Notes: generated from the letters alone by a model not told the origin. A DNA stretch of 7,111 nucleotides from Methanothrix sp. (GCA_011391755.1 JAABPZ010000074.1:1-7111); one strand, 5' to 3'; numbered from the stretch's first letter, positions 1-4,383 are shown. Translations and numbers: made by a program.

Positions 1-305
1 ATTATGACAAATTCTGATATGTGCGCTCTTTGTGGAAGCAAGCTGCGTGAAGGCTCCACGGACCTTGTATTGAAGGCAGGAGAAGAATTAGTCGTTATAA
101 AAAAAGTTCCCGCTCTTGTGTGTAGTTGCTGTGGCGAAGCGTATATAACACCGGATGTATCTGAGAAAATCGACGAAGTTATGAAAGGATATAGGACCGG
201 AAAGCTCCTGACGAGACCACTTGTCGCCGGGGAAATCGAGCTAAAGATGACCGCCTGAAATTGTGGGCTCCTAATCGAAAAACACATCTCTGTTTTCCTT
301 AAAAT
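1..305 (+). repeat. Direct duplication, copy 1 (ygiT-like module)
   Basis: Bases 1-305 align without a net gap to 3834-4138. The coding part has 13 substitutions in 258 nt, nine of them synonymous. After the stop, AAATTGTGGGCTCCTAATCG is identical, about 12 nt then diverge, and TTTTCCTTAAAAT is shared again. The left end is cut by the window edge, so the true unit may be longer. Similarity stops shortly before a GC-rich repeat in both copies. Confidence 0.95.
4..258 (+). CDS. YgiT/MqsA-type zinc-finger protein, copy 1 (putative antitoxin)
   Basis: This 84-aa protein has two CxxC pairs, C7-A-L-C10 and C40-S-C-C43 followed by GEAYI, which is the zinc-ribbon layout of YgiT-type/MqsA N-terminal domains. 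In that family the zinc domain binds a partner toxin and a C-terminal HTH binds DNA. Here the protein ends soon after the zinc domain in a short charged helix (about residues 51-62) and a tail, so no HTH is present. Bases 1-7 (ATTATGA) match the junction in copy 2, where the stop of a DUF4258 reading frame overlaps this ATG in an ATGA. The partner gene is therefore probably just outside the window. The protein differs from copy 2 at three of 84 residues (G62E, T70A, T83S). The fold assignment is firm; the antitoxin role is inferred from family and context. Confidence 0.88.
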   Translation: MTNSDMCALCGSKLREGSTDLVLKAGEELVVIKKVPALVCSCCGEAYITPDVSEKIDEVMKGYRTGKLLTRPLVAGEIELKMTA

Positions 306-340
306 CAGTCACCGTCGAGAGAACTACTGCCGCATGCTTG

Positions 341-443
341 CTGACGCGCCCTTCCTGACAGCAGCGCTTCCAACAATCCGGCCCCATGGCCAGCCTGCCC
401 ACGGGCACGCGCCCCCAGGCCCGCACGCGCGCGGGGACGCGCA
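341..443 (+). repeat. GC-rich interspersed repeat R1 (short subtype)
   Basis: R1 is the first of five related repeats and fills most of the 316-nt gap between the ygiT-like gene and the next gene. It opens with GACGCGCCCTTCCTG, shared with R2 apart from one base. It continues with AATCCGGCCCC, GGGC-ACGC-GCCC (403-414) and CCAGGCCCGCACG, and ends in the hairpin GCGCG-GGGA-CGCGC (429-442). The left arm seen in R2 has decayed here to AGCGCTTCCAACA (363-375). R1 lacks the roughly 20-nt insert of R2 and R4. Open frames across it give only Pro/Arg/Ala-rich shadow translations. I see no gene in the rest of the gap; a short T-run at 293-296 may end transcription of the gene before it. Confidence 0.9.
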
Positions 444-574
444 TGGATGCACCAAAAGATACATGTCTATCAGCAAATGCAAAGCTTGGCTGCTCCAAAC
501 GCACCGTAAAGCATTTAGATGATCGACATGGATTGTTCTGCAATAGTAAGATCCAGCAAGAAAAGGTGACTGCA

Positions 575-736
575 ATGACCGATAAGACCTCTGAAGCTCT
601 CGAATTTGATCACAATAATCCTTTGCCTTACGGCGGCATCACCGATATTCATGGCAATATCATCAAGGCAATTACAAAAGAGGAGCACGATGAGATGCTG
701 GAAAGGGTACGAAGAGCTTTCCGGAGCAAGAAATGA
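575..736 (+). CDS. Small putative antitoxin upstream of a PIN protein
   Basis: This 53-aa acidic/basic protein begins at ATG 575 behind AAGGTGA (563-569) with a 5-nt spacer. That site decides against a longer in-frame start at 386, which lies inside the GC repeat. The last 20 residues look like a charged amphipathic helix ending in FRSKK. I see no ribbon-helix-helix or AbrB signature, so the family is unrecognised. Its stop overlaps the start of the PIN reading frame in an ATGA (733-736), the usual coupling of an antitoxin with its toxin. The antitoxin role rests only on this position and size. Confidence 0.7.
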   Translation: MTDKTSEALEFDHNNPLPYGGITDIHGNIIKAITKEEHDEMLERVRRAFRSKK

Positions 737-1205
737 CCGATGTAACCTTCGATGCGGACCTGCTATTCTTTGCCTTGGGGGACCAGAGCCAGCGGAGGAG
801 AGGCATCTACCCTGGTGATATAAAAAACTGATATCTTGTGCAGGAACTCGTGAGGGGATGACATTATGCATTCCAATTTCTGTACTGGGAGAAGTTTCTG
901 CCATCTGTTTCGAAGGTAAGAGACATAGTGTAGAAGAACTGCATGATCTCATAGACTTCTTGGACCGTTATAGTGTTCGATTTCTCCATCCTAACCAGAC
1001 TGTAGCAGAGGCCTGCCATAATCTGTATGGAAACGAATGGAGAGATGACCGGATGACGCCTACGGATCTTGTCCACTTAGGGTATGCCATGGCCTACGAT
1101 GTAGATTATTTTATTACAACCGACGGAGTTCTCAATCAATATCGTATGCCTGCGGGATTCAAGGTTAAAGTATTGCATCCCAAGGAAGCTATGAAGCGTT
1201 TTTAA
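733..1205 (+). CDS. PIN-domain toxin-like RNase split by a -1 frame change
   Basis: The gene starts at ATG 733 in the frame of 733 and codes 32 residues beginning VTFDADLLFFAL, the first strand and acidic residue of a PIN domain. It then meets a TGA at 829-831. The -1 frame continues from 828 to the stop at 1205 and carries the rest of the domain: IPISVLGEVS, TPTDLVHLGYA and FITTDGVL. Joined at A822-C828 this gives 157 aa, a normal PIN length, with the expected acidic set D7, E54, D112 and D131 intact across the two frames. PIN toxins of this sort (VapC-like) cleave RNA. The switch lies on a run of six A that also forms the slippery heptamer A AAA AAC, so it could be programmed frameshifting, a one-base deletion, or a sequencing error. 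A separate downstream product from ATG 858 (115 aa) is possible but would lack D7. Confidence 0.85.
822..828 (+). other. Candidate -1 slippery heptamer A AAA AAC
   Basis: In the upstream PIN frame the codons read ATA AAA AAC TGA, so the heptamer is in the phase required for tandem -1 slippage and is directly followed by the stop. Slippage lands in the frame that encodes the remainder of the PIN domain. SD-like GGAGGAG lies at 794-800 and GGTGA at 814-818, neither at the roughly 10-nt spacing known for bacterial dnaX. No strong downstream hairpin is evident by eye. A seventh A would also restore one continuous frame, so loss of one A explains it equally well. Confidence 0.5.
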
Positions 1206-1291
1206 TGAGGATGAGCTTATTCCTTCAAGATTTCTGTTCCAGCGCAGGTCAAGCCGATAGGCTCAGCAATCACCATAAGTGGGCACTCGCT

Positions 1292-1452
1292 GCCGCCCGC
1301 TTCCCAGCGCGCCCTTCCTGGCAACAGCGCCTCCGGCAATCCGGCCCCACGGCCAGCCGGGCCCCCGGGCACGCGCCCACGCACGCGACCACGTGCTCCC
1401 AGGCCCGCACGCGCGCGGGGACGCGAGAGCATGCATGCCGGAGCCGCTACCT
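1292..1452 (+). repeat. GC-rich interspersed repeat R2 (long subtype, with inverted arms)
   Basis: R2 is the most complete copy and occupies the 370-nt gap between the split PIN gene and the next module. It starts near TTCCCAGCGCGCCCTTCCTG. It has a left arm AGCGCCTCCGGCA (1326-1338) and a right arm TGCCGGAGCCGCT (1436-1448), complementary at 12 of 13 positions. Between them lie GGGC-ACGC-GCCC (1367-1378), an insert of about 20 nt shared only with R4 (from ACGCACGCG), and the hairpin CGCG-GGGA-CGCG (1414-1425). Outside the repeat, CAGCAATCAC (1264-1273) recurs upstream of R4. I see no gene in the gap; long open frames through it are compositional. Confidence 0.9.
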
Positions 1453-1575
1453 GTTCACGCAGCTTCTCATCAGTTCCAATCGTTTCCGGAGACAGCTCGT
1501 GAAAATGCCCGAATTTGCAGGGAGTCAATCCATAGCCATTTATCCGTGGAAAACTAAAAGGAGACTGGTGAGATC

Positions 1576-1758
1576 ATGAGCGGAGTAATCAAGGCGCGAT
1601 ATGTTGACAAAGTCCTCAAGCCCCTGGGAGAGATTGACCTGAAAGAAGGTGAAGAGGTAGAGATTGAGCTGAAGAAAAAAAGCATCTTTGGACTCCTGCG
1701 AGGATGGAAGATCGACACACAATCTCTGAAGGACGAACTGAGAGAGATTGATGGTTAG
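1576..1758 (+). CDS. AF2212-type (DUF104) antitoxin
   Basis: This 60-aa protein begins IKARYVDKVLKPLGEIDL followed by KEGEEVEIELKKK, the conserved N-terminal beta-rich half of AF2212-like antitoxins, which are partners of PIN toxins in archaea. The C-terminal half (about residues 37-60) is helical and charged and is the part expected to wrap the toxin. GGTGA at 1567-1571 with a 4-nt spacer supports ATG 1576. The gene overlaps the next one by 8 nt (ATGGTTAG), which indicates translational coupling. A stretch of 39 nt (1594-1632) matches the second DUF104 gene (3095-3133) at 37 positions. Confidence 0.9.
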   Translation: MSGVIKARYVDKVLKPLGEIDLKEGEEVEIELKKKSIFGLLRGWKIDTQSLKDELREIDG

Positions 1759-2128
1759 ACTATTTGCAGATACTTATGCGCTTATCGAACTTCTCAAGGG
1801 GAATCCCAACTATGAAAACTATTCCCAGGCAGATCTAATCGCCACTGAATTCAACATCTTAGAACTTACGTATGCTCTTTTCAGAGACTTCGGACGCGAT
1901 GAAGCTGTAAAAGTTGTGAAACTAATACGAGACAAGATCGATATTTTACCTACCGAGGACTCAGATTACCTGAATGCATCTGAATTTCGAAAGTCCACAA
2001 ACAAAACTGGAAAGAAGCTCTCCCTCATTGACGCCCTTGGATATTCGTGTTCGAGAAAACTCGGGATTAAATTTTTGACAGGAGATAGGGAATTCCTCGA
2101 GATGGAAAATGTAGAGTACATTGAATAG
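1751..2128 (+). CDS. VapC-like PIN-domain toxin
   Basis: This intact 125-aa PIN protein shows the full acidic set: D7 in FADTYALIE, E38 in NILELTYAL, D94 in LSLIDALGY and D112 in FLTGDREF. It is predicted to be a magnesium-dependent ribonuclease acting on RNA in the cytoplasm and neutralised by the DUF104 protein encoded just upstream. ATG 1751 was chosen over TTG 1748 because it is a better start codon and gives an 8-nt overlap with the antitoxin gene. Length and motif spacing are normal for the family. The RNA target cannot be read from the sequence. Confidence 0.9.
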   Translation: MVRLFADTYALIELLKGNPNYENYSQADLIATEFNILELTYALFRDFGRDEAVKVVKLIRDKIDILPTEDSDYLNASEFRKSTNKTGKKLSLIDALGYSCSRKLGIKFLTGDREFLEMENVEYIE

Positions 2129-2149
2129 CGAATAATGGATTTGTCACCT

Positions 2150-2230
2150 AGCCCCGGCCCCACGGCCCGCCCGGCCCACGGGCACCCGCCCCCAGGCACG
2201 CACGCGCGCGCGGGGACGCGAGAGCGCGAC
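2150..2230 (+). repeat. GC-rich interspersed repeat R3 (short subtype, truncated left end)
   Basis: R3 begins at GCCCCGGCCCCACGGCC, so the left arm of R2 is missing. Bases 2151-2220 contain seven A and no T, which is 90% G+C. It keeps GGGC-ACCC-GCCC (2180-2191), CCAGGCACGCACG and the hairpin CGCG-GGGA-CGCG (2209-2220). A 17-nt alternating purine-pyrimidine tract runs from 2196 to 2212. It lies between the PIN gene and the GNAT module; the rest of that gap (to 2374) holds a small inverted repeat and a TATA-like box but no gene. Confidence 0.9.
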
Positions 2231-2246
2231 CGAAAGGACTGCTTTT

Positions 2247-2261
2247 ATCGGCAAAGCCGAT
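2247..2261. promoter_or_regulatory. Perfect inverted repeat ATCGGC-AAA-GCCGAT
   Basis: Six complementary base pairs flank a 3-nt centre, about 115 nt before the 50-aa gene and 67 nt before a TATA-like box. It could be an operator for an autoregulating antitoxin, an RNA hairpin, or chance. There is no T-run after it, so a terminator is less likely. Confidence 0.35.
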
Positions 2262-2327
2262 GATCTCTGCCGCCTGACCGGGCTTCAAGGCTCAATCTTC
2301 ATGATTTCCACCAAAGATCGATTACCA

Positions 2328-2337
2328 TTAAATAATA
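2328..2337 (+). promoter_or_regulatory. TATA-like box of the GNAT module
   Basis: TTAAATAATA lies 38 nt before ATG 2375, so transcription starting about 25 nt downstream would leave a short leader containing GGTG (2365-2368). It is the most AT-rich stretch in the gap. This is inferred from spacing only, with no clear BRE. Confidence 0.4.
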
Positions 2338-2374
2338 GCGACACATAATTGAATTCCTGAGGATGGTGCAAAGA

Positions 2375-2527
2375 ATGGCAAAACCGGTCAGACTCGGCTT
2401 GGTTCTCGAAGGTGAAGCGGCAAAGGAGTTCTGGAAGAACGAGGAGATCACTGCATTTACGCCAGGACAGTTAGCCATGTTTAAAGAAGCCAAGCGGATT
2501 TACAGAGCCAATCGCAGCAGATTTTAA
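2375..2527 (+). CDS. 50-aa protein upstream of GNAT, putative antitoxin
   Basis: This 50-aa protein starts MAKPVRLGLVLEGEAAKEFW and ends in a basic helix (AKRIYRANRSRF). ATG 2375 follows GGTG (2365-2368) with a 6-nt spacer; ATG 2363 in the same frame has its GAGG directly against the codon and is less likely. The stop overlaps the GNAT start by one base (TAATG), indicating coupling. Known GNAT toxins (TacT/AtaT type) are paired with small ribbon-helix-helix antitoxins encoded immediately upstream. The position and size fit, and the basic tail is plausible for toxin or DNA binding, but I do not see a convincing RHH motif, so the role is inferred from context. Confidence 0.72.
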   Translation: MAKPVRLGLVLEGEAAKEFWKNEEITAFTPGQLAMFKEAKRIYRANRSRF

Positions 2528-3093
2528 TGGCCAGGGAAAAGATTTCACCAGAAGAGTTGAGCATCGAGCCTCTAAACGCCAGGTTCAACCTTTCTCCATT
2601 TGACTCGGGCGATGACGATCTAAATGAGTTCTTGAAAGAAGATGCATTAGGCGAACAACAAATCCTTCTCAACAAGACGCACATATGCTTTTGCAGAGAC
2701 CGCGCGGCAGGCTACATTGCGTTGGTCGCAGATTCGGTCCGGGTAGATCGTCTCGATGATGATGAGTGCCCAGACATCGGCAAGTATCCTATCTATCCTT
2801 GCCTTCTAATTGCCCGGCTTGCCGTGGATAAGAGACTTCATGGTCGCGGACTTGGAACCTATCTGCTTTTATTCGCCATCGGAGCAGCTCTTGAAGGTCC
2901 GATAGGATGCAGATATCTGGTGGTCGATCCCAAAGAGGATGCTCTGAAGTTCTATGAGGATTTTGGATTTAGATCTCTGAAGAAGAGCCGCAGGATGTTC
3001 TTGAACATTCGAGAAGCTGCCAGGCAGCTAAAGCCTCTGGAGTCTCTGGACCCCTGGATGGATGAACCAGGTCATGAAAAGAGCAACCTTTAA
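2527..3093 (+). CDS. GNAT-family N-acetyltransferase, TacT-like putative toxin
   Basis: This 188-aa protein carries GNAT motif A at about residues 94-116 (LLIARLAVDKRLHGRGLG, with the R-x-x-G-x-G pyrophosphate-binding loop for acetyl-CoA) and motif B at 139-148 (ALKFYEDFGF), whose Tyr143 is the usual general acid. The start of the protein (LNARFNLSPFDSGDDDLNEFL) matches toxins of the TacT/AtaT class, which acetylate aminoacyl-tRNA and stop translation, better than ribosomal-protein acetyltransferases. It is encoded directly after a 50-aa putative antitoxin and overlaps the next gene by 20 nt. No SD lies before ATG 2527, so translation probably depends on the upstream gene. The fold is certain; toxin activity and substrate are inferred. 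Confidence 0.88.
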   Translation: MAREKISPEELSIEPLNARFNLSPFDSGDDDLNEFLKEDALGEQQILLNKTHICFCRDRAAGYIALVADSVRVDRLDDDECPDIGKYPIYPCLLIARLAVDKRLHGRGLGTYLLLFAIGAALEGPIGCRYLVVDPKEDALKFYEDFGFRSLKKSRRMFLNIREAARQLKPLESLDPWMDEPGHEKSNL

Positions 3094-3301
3094 AGCGCGA
3101 TATGTTGACAAAGTTCTCAAGCCACTGGGAGAGCTGGACCGAAAAGATGGCGACGAGGTCGTGATTAAAGTCCAGGGAAGTGCTACCAGTAGGATCTTTG
3201 GGATTGTGAAATGCTGGGAAGGGCTAGAAGAAGCACATGAAGATTACAAAACAAGAGAATGCCCACAAACGATGGCGACTTTAAGTGAGTACATTACTTA
3301 A
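3074..3301 (+). CDS. Second DUF104 (AF2212-type) protein, without an adjacent PIN toxin
   Basis: The 75-aa product shares the FKARYVDKVLKPLGELD core with the DUF104 protein at 1576 and then KDGDEVVIKVQ, but its C-terminal half (FGIVKCWEGLEEAHEDYK and a long tail ending SEYIT) is unrelated in detail. ATG 3074 overlaps the end of the GNAT gene by 20 nt; ATG 3062 in frame would overlap by 32. The usual PIN partner is not encoded downstream: a GGAGGT site and an 11-codon stub follow, then repeat R4. It may be an orphan antitoxin, a remnant after loss of its toxin, or a third member of the GNAT operon. The family call is firm; the function here is not. Confidence 0.82.
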   Translation: MKRATFKARYVDKVLKPLGELDRKDGDEVVIKVQGSATSRIFGIVKCWEGLEEAHEDYKTRECPQTMATLSEYIT

Positions 3302-3307
3302 AATTGT

Positions 3308-3356
3308 GGAGGTCAAAACAATGGGCAAGCCGGCAATGTTGCCGAATGAACATTAG
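3308..3356 (+). pseudogene. Strong RBS with an 11-codon stub, likely start of a lost gene
   Basis: GGAGGT (3308-3313) stands 7 nt before ATG 3321, the best ribosome binding site in the window, yet the frame codes only MGKPAMLPNEH before TAG (3354-3356). The first residues resemble MAKPV of the 50-aa protein at 2375. Repeat R4 follows about 66 nt later. The simplest reading is that a toxin or antitoxin gene began here and its body was lost during rearrangement. A functional short leader peptide is possible. Confidence 0.4.
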
Positions 3357-3422
3357 TGAGTTTTTCTGCTCCCGGCAGCAATCACGACACTGCTCGCCCA
3401 TCACAAGCAGCGCAAATTCCTC

Positions 3423-3557
3423 GCAGCCCGATTCCCAGCGCGTCCTTCCTGGCTAGCTGCGCCTCCGGCGATCCGGCCCGGCCCCACCGGCCCACGGGCA
3501 CGCGCCCACGCACGTGGCCACGCGACCCCAGGCCCGCACGCACACGCGGGGACGCGG
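3423..3557 (+). repeat. GC-rich interspersed repeat R4 (long subtype)
   Basis: R4 lies in the 348-nt gap between the DUF104 gene and the broken DUF4258 gene. It matches R2 over its left part (GCCCG, TTCCCAGCGCG, CCTTCCTGGC, then TGCGCCTCCGGCG at 3458-3470). It shares with R2 the extra segment after GGGC-ACGC-GCCC (3496-3507), here ACGCACGTGGCCACGCGAC. The 3' hairpin is CGCG-GGGA-CGCG (3545-3556). The right arm found in R2 and R5 is not visible. CAGCAATCAC (3376-3385) upstream also occurs before R2. Beyond the 11-codon stub I see no gene in the gap. Confidence 0.9.
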
Positions 3558-3649
3558 AAGAACGTTGGCCTGTGTGGAGTGCATATCAAAAAGCTATTCA
3601 TCGCAAATCAGATAAAACAAAGAATCCAAGAAAGGCAACGGAGTGGCTT

Positions 3650-3840
3650 ATGAAGTCCAACGATATGCATGAGCGCATTAATATTCTTGTCAGCGAGCGC
3701 CGGTATATCATCACTACGCATGCCTTGATCAGAATGTCGGATCGGGATGTGACCACGAAGGATCTGATAAGCTTAGCGTAATCACCGTCTATTGGCCGGA
3801 TGATGAATGCTGGGTGAATTGTAGAACGAGGCGATTATGA
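3650..3840 (+). pseudogene. DUF4258-type toxin-like gene, internally deleted and out of frame
   Basis: From ATG 3650 (GGAG at 3640-3643, 6-nt spacer) the frame gives MHERINILVSERRYIITTHA and then ALIRMSDRDVTTKDLIS, the N-terminal half of a DUF4258 protein with its conserved T-x-H-A and R-M-x-x-R. It stops at 3781 after 43 residues. A different frame, open before about 3770, then gives VITVYWPDDECWVNCRTRR, the C-terminal strand of the same family, and ends at TGA 3838-3840, overlapping the ygiT-like ATG. Family members are roughly 80-95 residues long, so about 30-40 middle codons are missing. The deletion point is near 3761-3775 and the two ends are out of register. Some DUF4258 genes lie beside YgiT-type genes as putative toxin-antitoxin pairs; here the toxin side looks dead. 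The identification is from remembered family patterns, not a search. Confidence 0.75.
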
Positions 3841-4091
3841 CAAATTCTGATATGTGCGCTCTTTGTGGAAGCAAGCTGCGTGAAGGCTCCACGGACCTTG
3901 TATTGAAGGCGGGAGAAGAATTAGTCGTCATAAAAAAGGTTCCCGCTCTTGTATGCAGTTGCTGTGGCGAAGCGTATATAACACCGGATGTATCTGAGAA
4001 AATCGACGAAGTTATGAAAGAATATAGGACAGGAAAGCTCCTGGCGAGACCACTTGTCGCGGGTGAAATCGAGCTAAAAATGAGTGCCTGA
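3837..4091 (+). CDS. YgiT/MqsA-type zinc-finger protein, copy 2 (putative antitoxin)
   Basis: This 84-aa paralogue is 81/84 identical to the product of 4-258. The zinc ligands C7, C10, C40 and C43 are all kept. The three replacements (E62, A70, S83) lie in the C-terminal tail. Its ATG overlaps the stop of the DUF4258 C-terminal frame (ATGA at 3837-3840), the remains of translational coupling. Since the truncated DUF4258 frame now stops at 3781, 55 nt upstream, that coupling should be weakened. If this is an antitoxin it has outlived its toxin here and may serve the partner of copy 1. No HTH is present, so it should not autoregulate the way MqsA does. Confidence 0.88.
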   Translation: MTNSDMCALCGSKLREGSTDLVLKAGEELVVIKKVPALVCSCCGEAYITPDVSEKIDEVMKEYRTGKLLARPLVAGEIELKMSA

Positions 4092-4120
4092 AATTGTGGG
4101 CTCCTAATCGAAATCCATTC

Positions 4121-4131
4121 CTCGTTTTTCC
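4121..4131 (+). terminator. T-rich terminator candidate after ygiT-like copy 2
   Basis: Five consecutive T (4125-4129) in a pyrimidine-rich stretch lie about 35 nt after the stop. The duplicate copy has TTTT at 293-296 at the same place. Archaeal RNA polymerase stops at such oligo-T tracts without needing a hairpin. The tract is short, so confidence is limited. Confidence 0.35.
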
Positions 4132-4145
4132 TTAAAATGACATTC

Positions 4146-4247
4146 CTGCCCAGCCCTTACCGGCCCGCCCGGTCCCCTGGCCTCGCGCCCCCAGGCCCGC
4201 ACGCACGCGCGGGAACGCGGGGAGCGCGCTTGCCGGAGGCGCTACCT
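4146..4247 (+). repeat. GC-rich interspersed repeat R5 (short subtype, right arm kept)
   Basis: R5 is the last and most divergent copy. It has CCGGCCCGCCCGG and CGCGCCCCCAGGCCCGCACG. Its terminal hairpin reads CGCG-GGAA-CGCG (4208-4219), a loop change that still fits GNRA. Its right arm TGCCGGAGGCGCT (4231-4243) is the exact reverse complement of the left arm of R2. The GGGC/GCCC hairpin of the other copies is degraded to TGGC. It closes the module array; from here to 4407 I see no + strand gene. Confidence 0.85.
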
Positions 4248-4377
4248 TCCTACAGAGCTTCCCATAAGCCGCATCATCTACTGAGAATGCTTCGTCAAGA
4301 ATCCATCGAGGAATCAAGCGATACCCATCTACTCGATCAAACCGCGATCCCTAAAGCCGGGCGTGGAAAAGATGCCG

Positions 4378-4383
4378 AAAAAA
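4378..4383 (-). terminator. T6 terminator candidate for the tyrosine-rich gene
   Basis: Read on the - strand this is six consecutive T, 24 nt past the TGA of the tyrosine-rich gene. Oligo-T alone can terminate archaeal transcription. The palindrome TCTTAAGA lies between the two. Confidence 0.35.

Larger units (their letters stand above)
3834..4138 (+). repeat. Direct duplication, copy 2 (ygiT-like module)
   Basis: This is the second copy of the 305-bp unit seen at the left edge of the window. It extends through the ygiT-like gene and 47 nt of 3' flank and ends at CCTTAAAAT, eight bases before repeat R5. Divergence is mostly synonymous, which indicates an old duplication under selection or exchange between copies rather than a very recent tandem event. 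Confidence 0.95.

Noticed and set aside
515..952. A 145-codon - strand frame.
   Set aside because: It lies antisense to the small antitoxin-like gene and the PIN gene, whose motifs and overlaps are convincing.
858..1205. The C-terminal PIN part as an independent gene from ATG 858.
   Set aside because: It would lack the first strand and D7 of the PIN active site, which are encoded just upstream in the other frame. The two halves read better as one gene.
1205..1579. Open frame of 124 codons through R2, and similar Pro/Arg/Ala-rich frames through the other repeats on both strands.
   Set aside because: They follow the GC-rich repeat, which has few stop codons, have no usable ribosome site and no recognisable domain.
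341..4247. CRISPR array or canonical integron attC sites.
   Set aside because: Repeat spacing is about 0.6-1.3 kb with genes between, so it is not CRISPR. No clear GTTRRRY/RYYYAAC core pair was found, so an attC label is not justified.
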